From Rhizophagus irregularis (lineage: Eukaryota > Glomeromycota > Glomeromycetes > Glomerales > Glomeraceae), in NCBI RefSeq assembly GCF_026210795.1, contig NC_089436.1:2418001-2482000 (forward strand): a stretch of 64,000 bases of DNA. The letters are read 5' to 3'. Made by a program: the position numbers and the translations under genes. Below, in pieces: positions 45,980 to 60,400 of this stretch (position 1 is its first letter; the number at the start of each line of letters is the position of its first letter). The notes under the pieces are model-generated. The model was not told the origin of the DNA. It did not search any database and saw only the letters and a program-made list of their open reading frames with translations.

Positions 45980-47878
45980 CTTTTTATATATCATGCTTTA
46001 ATATTATTAATGATAAATTAATGCTTATTTGCTATATTATATAAAAAAAAAAATATAAGACGCATAGTATAGGTGATTGAGTTTTATAATAAATTCTTGT
46101 ATTACTATAAATGGTTAACTAAACTGAAATACCATCAACCGTTTACAGTATATATTGCTATTTTCTGTAAAAATTTATTTTATTAAATAAAGTATTACAC
46201 AAATTACATATAATGTCTGCATAGAAATATTCTTGAATTCACAAGTAAAATCATAAATGACTTTATATAATTGCAATATTTTTATACCTTTTATTTCTAG
46301 CTAAATCAAATTTAGTAAAGTATAATCTTACTAAATCAGCTATATAACCAATAAAATTATTGCGTATTATTCTATAATCCAATACAATCATAAATATAGT
46401 TTAAAATTCCTAAGATAGTAAAAGCAATAACTAATATTCCATTTAAAAAACTTTTTGAATATAACCCAAAATTCTTTTCCAAAAATAAATTTATTTATAT
46501 AATTAAAAAATTATATAAAGATAAAGAATTTATGTATAAAAAATGTTTGTCTGATAAATATTCGAAATGGGCAGGGTCGATTTTCTGAACTAATAATAAT
46601 AGAACTAATTCCTTATTTTTTAACTTGTGAATTTTCTTATAATACTATTACTAATTATATACTTCTTGTAATCCATCTTTTTTTATTTATATTCTTTTAT
46701 TTTACCAAAATAAAAGAAAAATGAAAAAGAAAAAAAAAACTGGTTAGTTGCTGTAAAGTGTAAAGAAAATAGACTTATGAAATTCTAAAAAGCCTGAAAA
46801 TTACCGTTTGTCTTATAATAAAAAAAAAATCTTTCAAAATACATAATACTTTTTAATAGAAATCAGAGTTATGAATTTCCAATTTGTTATACAGAAGACA
46901 TAACTACCTTTATTAAACTTCATCTTTTAGATATAAATAAAGTTACAAAATATAAATTACTTCAAGTTCAAATATTTTTCAAAGGTTTGTTTCATCTAAA
47001 TCTAATTAATAAAAAATTACTAAATGGTTTTTAGATATTAATAATTACAAAGTATTTTTATTATCTTATAAATTTTTTTTGTTAAAGGTTTATATTCATT
47101 ACATATATTTATAAGAATTTGTTTTTACTATTTAATGTTTTATATTCACGATGCAATGAAATATATTTAAGATTTGCATATATATTTAGATGGGTTTCTA
47201 GTAAAAATGCAAGAACATCAAAGACTATAACACTAAATTGATCAGTTTTTTTAAAAGATGAAATATCAAATAATTGATCAGCTAAGCTAGAAAAATGCTG
47301 AAATAACAAAACTTTGCCAAAACTATATGAAAGTTTTATTAAAAAGTTGACAAAATTCTGAAAAAAAGCAAAACTTGACAAAACTTATTATAAATGCTAA
47401 AACTGCCAAAATCTTGGCAAAACTATAATAAACTATAGTAAAATTTTAAAGAAATTAATCATAGGATTTTGGAGAGGTTTAGGCAAGCAACCTTAGCTTG
47501 AATCTCACATTTTCATACTATGGAGCTTACTTATCCATGTATCCATGGCTATAAATTCATAAAACATCGTACTGCTTCCCATTAACAACATCTCAATATG
47601 GATCAGTTAACTCTAATAAATGCGCACAGTCGAATTGAATAACCACGTGACTTTGTTACAACACGTCTAGTCTGGAACGTCATACGCGATACTACGGTAG
47701 GACGAGTAAATTCTTTTAATAGCTTACTGCTCTATCATCAAATCCTTCGATAATTGCATCAAGGACTGCAAGAATTGACCCTACAATATCTTGAAGAATC
47801 TCACATGCGGGCCAATTTCTGTCGATTGCTAGTGCTTTTCTTCTTATTCTGATTGGTTTTTTACAGATCAATGACGTT
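45980..47878. other. No gene seen; AT-rich spacer
   Basis: About 1.9 kb. A minus frame at 47109-47381 has biased composition and is not supported. GC-richer text from about 47460 to 47850 shows no clear frame but may belong to the next gene's lost 5' part. Confidence 0.45.
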
Positions 47879-49432
47879 TCGTCCCAAATGTTTCTCCAAG
47901 AATTGATAACGATTAATCAGATAATGATGAAAATAAGAGTGATAATGAAAATAAGAGCAATGATGCGTTACTACAGTCAGAATCGAAGGTCAGCAATGAT
48001 GTTGTAGATATTCGTCAGTTTCAAGAATTTCAAAAAAACTATCTCGTAATGTGCAATGATATAAAATGGAAGCTTCCATCCGGAAGTTATGTTGAAGGTA
48101 ATTATTTTAATTATACAAAGGATCTCCCTTGTGAATGGTAGTGTTAAGTTTAAAGTATCTATTATCATAAGCTATGATCTGCTAATCTAATATTTTTACC
48201 AGTCCATCACATAGTTTTATTCTTGATATCGAAAACGGAAGTATAATGAAATTGTTTAATAAAGAAGATCAAGAATATATCAAGACATACAATGCTATGG
48301 CTGACCCTGAATTAGAGGATGGGCTAATGGAATACCTTGTTACATTTAATGAAGTGAGTATCATCTTTCTTGCAAGTACAATGAGAATGTTGTATTCAAT
48401 AATAACATCCTTTTCATTCTATAGACTGATATTTCAAAGATGCGGGATAAAATTAATGCAGAGATAGACATGACTCCATATGATCCTAAAAAACACTTTG
48501 ATTATCAATATGTCTATCAAGTTTTTGCTAACCTGTGAGTAACCAATCATATTTTTAATGAAATTGTTGACCTGTATTTATTTGTCAGCCTAGATATGAA
48601 TTGAGATCTGGAGATTTTACTCGAGCACGCTTGAAGGGATAGTTCAACTCTAATATATGGAATATAATCATTGACTCATGCCTTATTTATTTATACACTG
48701 TTGAGTTTATCCGGTAAGTTATTTAATGTATTTTTTTGAATTTTCACTTATCAGTATAATTATGTTGTGACCAATTTTTTCAGGGGGGAAGGATGCTCAC
48801 TTGCATCATCAGAACGAAAAATAAAGCAAGAGAAAGTGCAAAAACAAGGTCTAAAATTGGCAGGAAGTGTGATGGAATTTAGAGATTACATCAATCGAAG
48901 AATATGCTGTTAGTGAAGAGGGAAAACTTTTTATGGGAAAAAGTGGAACGAAATACTTATCAGATATGCCATAGGTAATGAAAGGACATTCGGGTAAGAA
49001 ACGTTTTTTGTAATATAGTTCCATATACCTTTCTAACATACTGTATCCTTATTAATTATCAAGCGCAATATTTACAACAAGACATCATGGACCTCTCAGC
49101 AGGTTATACCGATTTCGAAAAAATCATTCATACGGGTACTATCGTCATTATTAGATGTAGAAGATCTAATATTTTTAATTCACGAAGTCCTTGTTGCCAA
49201 GGTAAGTTTAAAGACATTCCTACAATAAATTATCTGCCTATTCTTATGATTCTATTATTTTCTCTAGCTTCGTATTAAGCAAAATATAGAACTATCAAAT
49301 AAAAAATGCAATAATTTGAAAGAAGCTTTAAGAAATAAACAGAGCAAGAGGTCAAGATCTGATAATGATTTGCCAGACAATCAAACTTCTCCTCGAAAAA
49401 AGTCAAGTTACATTATTTTAGCTTTTAATTAA
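47879..49432 (+). pseudogene. Seven-exon gene of an unnamed fungal family, degraded
   Basis: Segments with good GT-AG borders: to 48097; 48203-48353; 48425-48534; 48589-48713; 48784-48993; 49064-49201; 49268-49432. Readable pieces: RQFQEFQKNYLVMCNDIKW and KLPSGSYVE; SHSFILDIENGS; EDGLMEYLVTFNE; DISKMRDKINAEIDMTPYD; RYELRSGDFTRARLKG then a TAG; NSNIWNIIIDSCL; EGCSLASSERKIKQEKVQ; EEYAVSEEGKLFMGKSG; and a basic end SKRSRSDNDLPDNQTSPRKK. Exon phases do not all agree and stops are present (for example TAG in exon 4 at a likely Trp). I associate the layout with a large uncharacterised family in mycorrhizal fungi, from recall only. The function is unknown. Confidence 0.55.
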
Positions 49433-50436
49433 TTTTTAATTTTTATTACTTTCTAGCATAGTGGCTTTAACAAATCTTTAATGCAAAAAAAGTAGAAATT
49501 ATATTTCTAAAAATACATTTTATTAAAATAAGAAAATTGCAAATATACAATACATGTATTCACTTAAAGCTAAAATCGCACCATGTATAACAAAATTTAT
49601 ATTTGTAGAGATTTATTTAGTTTATTTGAATCAAATTTTCAGAACGAATCATATGACCAAATTCATAGTAGCAATTGTGTTTGGATTTTACAAAGTTCTC
49701 AAGATGTATCCAAGATAGGGATACGTAGTAACTTTATCATGTATCACAGGCAGAGACCTGAACTTTTGTATTTATTTTTGCTTGTATTAATAAAAAAATT
49801 TTTACATACAACTTATCGGGACAAAATGTCGCGGTTTTTTATAACCTAAAATTTATCGGTATCGTAACGAGTCTTCACATTTACCACATGATATAGGGCA
49901 AACTCGGCTCGAAATCATATGTATCTATTTGTTCCGAGGCATTGAATTCGATATCCCTTGTTCCCTTGTTAATCGCATCAAATTTTCCTAAGGAGCGTCT
50001 GTTTGATCAGTTTTTTGGATGACCCACTGCGAATTTATAAAAAGGTGAGACTGGTTAGTGAATCCCTTATACGCCTTGTGTAAGTAAATCAAAGTTGCCT
50101 TTACATAATCGAAATATACACCAGAAAATCGTCATCTGTATGTGTCACATGCCTGGGCGAAAACGTTTATCAAATCTAAATGCTGATTTATAAGAAAGAA
50201 ATATTGTTTTGTTTTGCCCTTTGGCTAATTTTTGCTCCGGAATTTTGTAATAGATCCGAAATTACTTCAAGTTCTCTTGCATAATATAATTTTTATGAAA
50301 TTTATGAAATACATGGAAATTTAAACATAATGTAGAAACGGAGGAAATTGGTTAATTTATTTTAGAAATCACAGAAGCATAAGAGATAACTGAAATGCAA
50401 AAGAATTAACATTAGGCATTATGGAATATATAGTAA
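49433..50436. other. No gene called
   Basis: An 88-residue frame at 49583-49849 has no recognisable family. The 49850-50220 stretch is less AT-rich and may be an old gene, but no continuous frame was found. Confidence 0.35.
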
Positions 50437-50690
50437 CTCACTCATTTTATGAGATGCTTCCTCCTTCTTATAGGACATTATTATGTTATATTGTGTTCCA
50501 GAGTATTTGGCTATATCCTTTTTGACTACCTTTCATCCTTTCCATTTCATTTTATATTTACTAATTTTATTGTTTGTTGGTCTTTCCCTTTTCCTCTTCC
50601 CCTTCTTTGATTGTTCTTTAGCCTCTTTCTTTCCCCTTTGAGCACTTTTTTGTTCTTCATTCTCATCAGATTCATAGTTTATTCCTCAAT
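50437..50690 (-). pseudogene. Lys/Glu-rich coding remnant, unidentified
   Basis: The minus-strand frame reads NYESDENEEQKSAQRGKKEA, then KKGKRKRERPTNNKISKYK, WKG, a TGA at a likely Trp (50533-50535), KVVKKDIAKYSGTQYNIIMS and EEASHKM, followed by a possible donor GTGAGT. It is charged, like a nuclear protein tail. The sequence downstream resembles the 3' flank of the deaminase-like pseudogene at 42.8 kb. Confidence 0.4.
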
Positions 50691-53600
50691 TTTAATGATT
50701 TGAGACTGAGTGTGATCATTATTTGTGATTACAGTATTTAGATATCTATCAATATTTGTATTAACATTCACAAATCCAGTTGCTACCCAAGTATAATTAG
50801 GATTAATTTCATAATTTTATCATTTTTTTAGTTAATGGGTTACTAATAGATTTGTATCACCTTTATGTATAATTCATATGAACATTATTTTCAATTTATC
50901 CTTATATTTTGATAATTTTAGTTTTAACTTTAACCAAATACTGGAGAAAAATTACTCTCCCTTAGGATTGGAATGGCTATATAAAACACATATTTCTCTT
51001 CATTTAAAAACACAATTTCTTTTTCATTATAAAAAAATTCTATTTTACCAGGATTAAAATTACAAAATCCATCATATATTCATTCTTAAAAATACTAGCA
51101 ATACATTTTTTTTAGTAAAAAAATCCTATAACTAGTATTCCAAAGAAGTTGGATTTTGAGGTGTATTCAAACTTGATTTGAGTGTAGAAGTAATGACTCA
51201 GATTTGACTTGATCCAATTATAGTCTGATTCAAATAATCTAGATTTGACCGTCAAGTTGTATTTAATATAAAAAAATTAATTTTTAGTTAAAATTATAAT
51301 AAAAGATTCGGGTTGCTAGATCAAAGTAAGGTATAACTTGACTTGACGGGTCAGGTTGAGTTTATGCAGGTTACAGGTCATCAAATCATATGATCCTAAC
51401 CTGACCCCTAAATACAAGTTAGATTAATAACCCAGGTTTGATCTAACTCTTTCAGAAAACTACTTATAACTGATGGATTATTTTTAAAATGCTCTATGCA
51501 ACTAATTCATCTTATATTTGTAAATATTTCTATTGTTTCTTTTTGAAAGATATATTCAACTATGAAATCTTGTATAAGCTCACAGATATAATAAATATAT
51601 TTATTACCAATTCCATATAAACTTGTTTTTTTTAATATTTTTAATAATATATTATTTGAATATGTTATTATCAAGCTTTATATTATTGATTTAAGTTTTA
51701 GTTTAAATATTTTAATGTACTTTTAAAATCCTTATAACTAGATTTTAGCAAAAAGTGTAATAATAATAGAATTTTGCTAGTAATATTTTAATATTTTCAA
51801 TTTATTTTTTTTACTAATTACTTATTATTAGCAAATTGCTATTCATCTTTTTCTAAATAAGTATTATATTAATATACAGAATATTTATAATATAAATATT
51901 CACAATATAAAGAAGAAATTTTAATCTTATTTTATTAAAATCTTTAAAAGCTTAAATTTCAATTTATTATTCTACTTTAAAAAAAATGCAATTTTAATTT
52001 ATTATTTATTAAGAAATTTATTATATAATAATAATAATAATTAGTTATCCTATTAAGATTATATTTAATTTGTTTTTTTTTCTAAACTAATTCCAGTATT
52101 ATCTAATAAATTTATTTCGCATGCTGTGCATTTTGTTCACTACCAAAATCGTCAAACAAGGCTTATAATTTATTTCCGTCAAGTAACATAACACAGACTT
52201 TCTTTTTCATTTAAAATGTAATTTTTCATTTTCATTTTCATTTTTTTTAAAAAAATTTAAAATATTTTTAAAATTTTGCAGAAATTATTTCATTAATTTT
52301 TGTATTACTATCATGGTATAAAGAGGATCCCAAATATCACATATACAACTTGGAGGTTGACTTTTCACAAATTAACCCTAAATTTCAAAAAAAAAAAGGT
52401 TTTTTGCAATTATCTTGGCATTCAATAGTCCAATTTATGCGAATATTTTTGGTTTTGTAGTTCTCATTAAGCTCTACAAAATAAAAAAAAATCACATGAA
52501 TCAGATCACTGGATGCTAAAATAATTACAAAAAACTGAAAATAAAAAAAGAGCAAATTGGGCCTTTTTTTTGGCAAAAAGTCAGTTATGATCTATATAAA
52601 AAATGTCCAGAGTCTTGTATAAGATAGACTTAATATAATTTTCTAAATTTACAGCCAGTTGATAACAATTAAAAATAAGAAAGCAATTGATTATTTTTAA
52701 ATTATTTTTAAATTCTAATTAATATTATTATTAGATAATTTCTATTTGTATACAAAGTATTTTAAATACAGATTTCCAAAAAAGTAAATTTTCTATGTTA
52801 GTTATTTAATAAAAAAAAAATGTTAAATAAATTAAAATAATCAATTTTAATATTTTAAGTAAACTTAAAAAATAAATAAAAATACATATTATATATTTCT
52901 TTTAAAATTATATTTATTAAAAATTTTTTTAATTTTTTTACATAAACTTTTTAATAAAATTATATAATATATATATAAATATCTTATATAAATTAATTTT
53001 TTTAATATGTGAAAAAATTTTTTTGTTGAATGATTTTGGTTAAGATCATATATTTTTTATTATGTTTAAATCTTCTACTTTAGAAATTGTATTTTTTATT
53101 TAAGAACAATGTTTAAAATAAATTAACAAGTCTTAGAAAAAGACTTTTTTTTTATCATTTTTATCATTTTTGTATTTTTCCTTCACTTTCTCTTTTTAAT
53201 AATAATGATTTCTTAGAAATTTCTTTTTTTTAATGGTCATTAGTAATTCCATTTTCTAAATAAACATCAATTTGCATTTCCTATTGTCAATATATAATTA
53301 CACATATATAGTATATATATTATATATTATATATTATTTTAAAATATTCAAATTAGTAGTTAAATTAACTTATATATTTAATAAGAATTTTTTCTTAATT
53401 AAACAATTTATAATTTATTAAATTTTAATTATTTAACAAATTTAAATTAGATTATACAAACTTTATTTTATGGTTTTCATAATATAAAAATTTCATATGA
53501 TCATTAGATCATAAGATATTTTAAAAATTCAAAATTTTTTTAAATTAATTTTAGCCCCTACAGTTTAAGGGATAATATATTATTAAATAATGATTTTAAT

Positions 53601-54282
53601 TTTATTTTAATTATATTTATTTTTAAAGAAAATGTATATTTTGCCTTTTTGTATAATGTTAAAATTTTACATTTTATATAAAAAAAGAAATTTTTAATAT
53701 ACAAATTTTTTTAAAAATGTTTACTATATATATTTTCCTTTACTTTACAAATCTATTTAAAGTATCAAAGATAAAGATAATTTGATTTTTAAATATCATT
53801 TATTTATTTAATAATACTTTTTTTTCAGATTTTTTTCATTAAATCATATGACATATTTAATTCTGACTAGAATTAAATAATTAGCATATAAAATATTTTA
53901 AAGCAAAATTTAAACATTAAATTTATCTTTATTTTATATAGTATATAGTATATTAGTATATAATTAATATTAATGTATATATTTATAATTTAAATAAGTA
54001 ATTATATTATTTCAAAATTTTTTTGTAATTTATTGGAATACTTTACCTTTAAACTATAAAAATTATAATAATTAATTTGTATATTATTTATATGTATTAT
54101 TTAATTAATATTTATATGTATTATTTAATTAATATTTATATATATTATTTATAAAAAGTAATATATATATATATATAAATAAATAATTTTAAAATAATTT
54201 TAAGAAAATAAAAGACTTATAGGGTATATTTGCAGGCAGGTAGAGTGAAAATTATTTATAGTAATAGGTTAGATTCTTGTAA
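50691..54282. other. No gene seen; very AT-rich
   Basis: About 3.6 kb of low-complexity AT DNA. A patch at 51150-51440 repeats GACTTGA and GGTCA words (see the inverted repeat at 51348-51407). Short frames such as 52385-52576 are not supported. Confidence 0.5.
51348..51407. repeat. Inverted repeat GGGTCAGGTT/AACCTGACCC
   Basis: Exact 10-base arms at 51348-51357 and 51398-51407, within a patch of GACTTGA and TTTGACTTGA words. It may be an element remnant. Confidence 0.5.
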
Positions 54283-54574
54283 CAGTATTCGGAAATGATC
54301 TGATCATTTGACCTTTTAAATGATTTATGGAATCATTTGTCATTATTCATAATCATTTGTCATTTGGTCATTTCAATTATTTAATTTTGATTGGCTAATA
54401 TTTATTACATAAATAATCATGTGACTATAATTAAAAAATAATGAATGTAATGTAGGCAAAAATTATAGTGCTGGCTAAAATTACATTCAAATGACTAAAG
54501 TCATTTGTCATTTGAGCATTAAAACATTTGTCATTTGAATCATTTGGTCATTTCAAGTCATTTGCCGAACATTG
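54283..54574. mobile_element. hAT-type MITE with 8-bp target duplication
   Basis: TCTTGTAA occurs exactly at 54275-54282 and 54575-54582. Inside, the ends are inverted: CAGTATTCGGAAATGAT at the left, and CAATGTTCGGCAAATGA as the complement of the right. CAnTnTTCGG ends with 8-bp duplications are a hAT hallmark. The interior is made of CATTTGTCATTTG and TGGTCATTTC subrepeats and has no coding capacity. Confidence 0.85.
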
Positions 54575-54582
54575 TCTTGTAA

Positions 54583-57460
54583 TGTTTCCTTTAAATAAAT
54601 AAAGATCACTGTTCTCTTTAAGTATAATAAAAAAAAAAAACTTATTAAAATTTTAATTTGAAAATCTCCTTTATTTATTATTTTAAAAATTTTATAATAT
54701 ATAATTATAAATACTAAATTTTTAATAATAATTTATTATTATTATATATATAAATATAAATAAATTAATTAATATAACATTATTTTTTTTATAATAATAA
54801 CTTTAAATATTTTTAATATGCAAGCAGATAGGATGTAAATTATTTAATATATTATTCCTCTTTGACTCCTTAAGTATAATAAAAAAAAATATTTTTAATA
54901 TTAATATTACTAAAATTTTAGTTTGAAGGTAAAATCCAAAAATTTTAAATTATAAAAAATAGCAAATAAATCTTCTAAAGAAAAAAAATATTATTTTAAT
55001 TTTATTATTATTTTTTTTTTTAAAAAAAAAAAATTTTTAAAAATGAAAAAAATATACTAATTAAATTTAAAAATAATAATTTTATATTAACAGTTAAGCT
55101 AAACTTAATCTTAGCTTAAAGCTATTTAAATTAAGCCATAATAAAATTTGATAAATACTAGTTTAAAGTTTAAACTAAGCTGAACTCTAACTGGCTTAAA
55201 TAAAATATCTTATGCCATTATGCCATTAGCCCATTACATAGTTACACTCTTTTGCATATTCTGCAGGTCAAATTCCAAGAAGAAAAAAAGAACATTAATA
55301 ACATTCAAAAATAAAAATAGCAAATTCCCCTTTCTAACCTACTATTTTAACAAATTTTAATCTAGGAACCATTTCTTAAAGAAAACGTTAATTACGTTTT
55401 TACAAAATCACCCTTTAACTTGTATACTTTTTCCGTGGATGATCAAATACATAATCGATTTTTATAAAAAGTTAATTAATTAAACTCCAAAATAGGAAAC
55501 TTTAGTCAGAATTTCAATCTTAAGAAGGTCGTCTGTACTATGACTAACATTAACCCAAAAAAGGAAATATTTCAATGATACAATTTAAGAATTTATTTGT
55601 ATTAAAAACTACAAAAAATCATTGCTCAGATTTGACATTTCCTTGAATCCTAAAACCGAAAAATCTAATCATCGAATACAATTGGTCTTAGTGCATCGGA
55701 AAATTTTTTTGTTACATAATTTCATTATTTCAATTGAGACAAAAATCATGCATTATTTAAGTAGTACCTTACCACAAATATACACGTAGGCGTAGCTCAC
55801 GCAGTAATATGACGTAGTAGTTCACTTCCTGGATAATTACACAAAGACTAATTTGGGAATATCCTTCGATTTATAATTACTAGCATTTGTAAATAGTTTC
55901 ATCATCAAATACTATAGCTATCTGACGTTTACCGATTTCCGATTATGATGACGTATCTCTTTCCAGATGAGATTTCTACTCTATTTGCAAATTTTTTGTA
56001 TCTACCGTATCTACCGTTGAATTTATTATCAAAGAAGGCCACACCGAATAAATCATATTAAAATAATAATCTTAAAAGGCCCATTAAATTATTGGCAAAT
56101 GGTCTAAATAACAGACGCCTTCGGAAATTTTGCCAACCTTGGAGAAGCTTTACGCATCTCGTGTTTTATTTAACAACGAATTTCACAATAAAATTAATAA
56201 AATTACAAAGAAATTCTTGATAAAAGAATTGAAAATGCTCAAAAAAACTTTTTAGCTTCACCTCTTTAAAAATACTATATAGATCACATGACCGAAGGAC
56301 GCAGTTTTCTACGTCACATGGTACACAAAATTTGTTGTATCCGGGTGATTAAAACATCAGGTGGTGTTTGTTATGAGAGCGCACTTTGCTATGCAATTTA
56401 TGCAATTTATGCAATTGATGCCATTATAATTGATACCCTAAGCGCGTACACCGAAAAGCAATGAAACAATAATGTACTATATAACGTTTTTTTTTAATAC
56501 TAAACCCTTTTACGCTTTTTTATAGAAACTTTTTTAAAATAAATAAATAATGTTCTTTATGCATTTTTTTTTTATATGCAAAATAAAATATATATTTAGC
56601 ATGATCTGATCTTCAAAGACATATTGTACTATATATTGTATAAATGATACATAAAATCGGTATAATACATAAAATCGGTATAAATTTGATAAATCAACTT
56701 TTTTGAAGTACTCGACTTCAAAACTAGTTTAAATTCTATTCTATACCGTTTTCTGAATACGTGACGTGACAGAGTCGTCAGATTTGATGAGATCGATTTG
56801 CGCGAATCATTTCATTTTAATATGAACTTTGAGACTAAAATTGGTTAATTTAAATTATTATTGTGGTCAATTCTCAAATGTCAAAACTTGAACTTTTCAA
56901 AAAAAAGAAAAACCATAAGTTAGTGTCACGTTCCAATCCGTCATGATCCGTTTAGATTTCCCTTTTTTAAAACCTGATTAATAAGTTCATTAGATGATCT
57001 ATATCTATCAATAAAAGATATTTTTTTTATTGTTTCCTTTGTTCTTCCTTTGTTCTAAAAAAGAAGGAGGGGCATCTCATCTACATGTAAAATGTAACAC
57101 TAATTTCAGGGGAATATCATACGATAAATTTTATAATCAAAAAAATTATTATTATGAGAGAAAAAAGTAACATTTTCAATAAGTCAAAAATGGATGATTT
57201 GAAAAATAAATTAAATTTCGTGTAATATATTGAGTCAAATCAAAATACGCGAACGCCTATAGAAATTCTTTTAATATTTACGCCTAATATAAATAGATTA
57301 TGATCTTTTGAATTAATATATCAATATGTAATACTTTTGACTAATAATCGGTATATATGATCTTTAAAAAAATCACGCATATATTAAAACACGTTACGAA
57401 CAAGTGTTTGTGAAACCATAGGCTAATTCTTGGCGAAATGTGGGCTGAAGTTATAATAAA
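54583..57460. other. No gene seen; AT-rich spacer
   Basis: Low-complexity to about 55250, then more mixed sequence to 57460 with no supported frame. It contains ATGCAATTT repeats at 56392-56420 and repeated ATACATAAAATCGGTATAA at about 56648-56685. Confidence 0.45.
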
Positions 57461-57499
57461 ATAATAGTTATTCGGCATGAAATGCCGAATAACTATTAT
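57461..57499. repeat. Perfect 18-bp hairpin
   Basis: ATAATAGTTATTCGGCAT (57461-57478) and its exact complement (57482-57499) flank the loop GAA. It lies far from any gene called here. Confidence 0.9.
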
Positions 57500-60400
57500 A
57501 TTTGAGTATGATTGACTATGTTCCGTAAATGATTAACGAATAGGGAAAGATATTGATCTTTAACCAATAGTCCAATACTTTTACATCATTTTAATACGTT
57601 GAAACTTGAAAGGATATAATTTGTTCGAAGGTTAACACAAAAGTGCTGCAGTACAACCATTAAGGGTATTACTTACTACATATTTCAAAGATGATTCAAT
57701 GAAATATGTTTACTAGTTGTAATCCAAGTACTACGGATAATGTTCCTAAATTATACTTTTAAAGAAAGTTCAATATATACGAAATATAGTAATTGGAAGA
57801 ATTCATTTAAAAAAAAAACGCCATAATATTTTAAAGTTTCAAAAGTTTCTTTTAATAAACTTTTTTTTTTCAAAATAAAACTTTTTTCAAAGAAAATTTT
57901 TTTTATTAATTTAAACATATAATTTTAAACAAATAATAATAATTTTTTGATATTAAATAATTTTTTTTTTAATTAAAAAATTAAAAAAGGTAATATAATT
58001 TTATCTTAATATAAATTTTTTTTAAAGATCACTCAAAAACTTTTTAACTTTCGATCGATTCAATCGATTCAATCGATTCATAATTGTATCCTGTGTCCAA
58101 GGATCGACCGACGAGTTTCCAAATCGAGAAACATCACGTTATTAATTGTTACTCGGGTTAGTCGGGTATTGGCGTGTCAATTACCTTTACCTCAAAGAAA
58201 CTTTATTTTATTTTATTATACTATTATGGTTATATTAAATACGATACTATTTACGGATAACAGAATATTATTAATTCATCGTATTATCAAAATTAGTGCA
58301 AAAAAAAAAATTTTTTTGTCAAAAGAACAATTAAAGCAAAGAATACATATATATTTTTTTACATATGAAAATTGATAATACAAAATAAATCTTGCATGGT
58401 AAAAAAAAATGGATTTTGATCCATTTTTTAATATTTTAATCGGTTAGAAAAAATATACAGTATATACATACATACATACATATATACATACATACATATT
58501 ATATACATATTATTTAAATCATGGATTACAAAAAAAAATTTTTTTTTTTTTGTAAAAAATATAAAAAAAAAAAGTTCTCATAAAACAACGGATTTAGTAA
58601 AAATCAATAAAAAATTATTTTTAGGAACTAAAAAAATGACGGCTATGGTTAGTGTAACTAAAAATATTATTCGTTCGATTCATAGAAAAAATGAAAAAAT
58701 TTAAAAAATTTTCATTTATTTACTGTAATTAGATTCGGTCTAACGTTTCTCGGTACTCGGTTTCATTGATCTCACGTACTGTGGTCTCACATTTCTGTAT
58801 ACGGTACCTAATTAACTAATATGTAAAAGAGTATATAACAAAGAAAGAGTTTCACACATATTTTACATATGTTCACACATGTTCAAATATTCACACATTC
58901 ACCTGAAAAAGTACAAGTCACACGTAAAATAAAAAACATCAAAACATACATAATTTTTCGTATTTATTTTTTTAATGTTATTACACTTTTAGATATATAT
59001 ATAATCAATCATAAAGTCATAATTTTTAAAATTAACATTTTAACGAAATAAAAAAAAAATAGAAAATTGTTGTCGGGGCAAATTAAAAAAAAGAAAATAT
59101 ATATATATATATATATTATATTATATATATATGTATGTATATATTTTTTTATATATATAAAAATATATGTATGTAAATTCGATATTCGAAAATAATATTT
59201 AATATTTACAAACTAAAACGCGAAAAAAAAGAAAAAGAAATATATTGAAAACTTTTTTTTAAACTCCCGAATAGCATTAAGATAAATGCGACGCGATGTG
59301 CGAGATTAAATGAAGTTAAAAAAAAATAAACGAAAATTTTAAAAGATTTGATAAATAAAAAAAAAGCGAAAGGTATTTTCATAATTGTCCGATTTAATAA
59401 TAATAAAAAAAAAAATTATATATTTTTAAACTTATTTTTTTATGCTTACTATATGCTTACTTGGTGCATATAATAGTGTTTTAATTATGATACAGTACAT
59501 CAATCTATTAAAAGAAAAAAAAAATAAAAAGTCATTCGAAAGTCATTCGAATTTCGAAATTAATGATTCGATAATATGAAAAATATTTACAAACCTTGCT
59601 TAAAATTACTAATTGCGTCTTTCATAAAAGTTCATCATCCTTTTTCTTTAGAAAAAAGTGAAAAAAAATAATAATAATCATGGACATGGATTGTCCTTTG
59701 AAGATAACACATTTGAATTCGTCCATATCAATATGCTCGCTCGTATAAAATTTAAATAATAAAATATAAAATGATAAACGAGTGTATAAATTAAGATAAA
59801 AAAAAAAATTAAAGGAATGTATATGGGTCAGTTCATTTTTTGTCGTTAATAAGAAATTGTTCTTCTTATAATTATGATATTTATTTGCTCTTAGAAATTC
59901 ATCCTCTATTTATACATTTTTTTTGATTGTCAAAATATATATATATATATATAAAATAATATATATATATTATGTGTATACCGTACATACATATATTTTT
60001 TTTTTAGATTCGTTTTGATTTACTAAAAATATAAAAATAAAAAAAAAGTAAACAAAAATATGAATTTATTTTAAATAAACAAAACAAAACTCAATTTGTG
60101 TAAAATTAAAAAAATTAAAAATCGATTTTTTTTTTATTTTTATTTTTTTTTATTTGTATGTTAATTAAAATCTTTACAAACAATTAATTTTATTTTAAAT
60201 AATGTCATTACCAAATAAAGGAAATTGGTAACTTTTTAAATCCAATTTCTTCTTAAATAATAAAAGAAAAAAAAATAAAAAATAAAAAATAAAAAAAAAT
60301 AAAAAAAAAAAAATCCAAATTCCACGATTCTGAAAAATTCCTAAATTCCGGAATTGGCTTCGTTTATTAAAAAAAAAAAAAATTTTTAATAAAAAATGTT

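Noticed and set aside
47109-47381. 90-residue minus-strand frame
   Set aside because: Phe/Leu/Ser-biased translation of AT-rich DNA, no supporting context.
58169-58375. Short open frame near the ATCGATTCA repeats
   Set aside because: Low-complexity Ile/Leu/Phe sequence. No splice partner or family.
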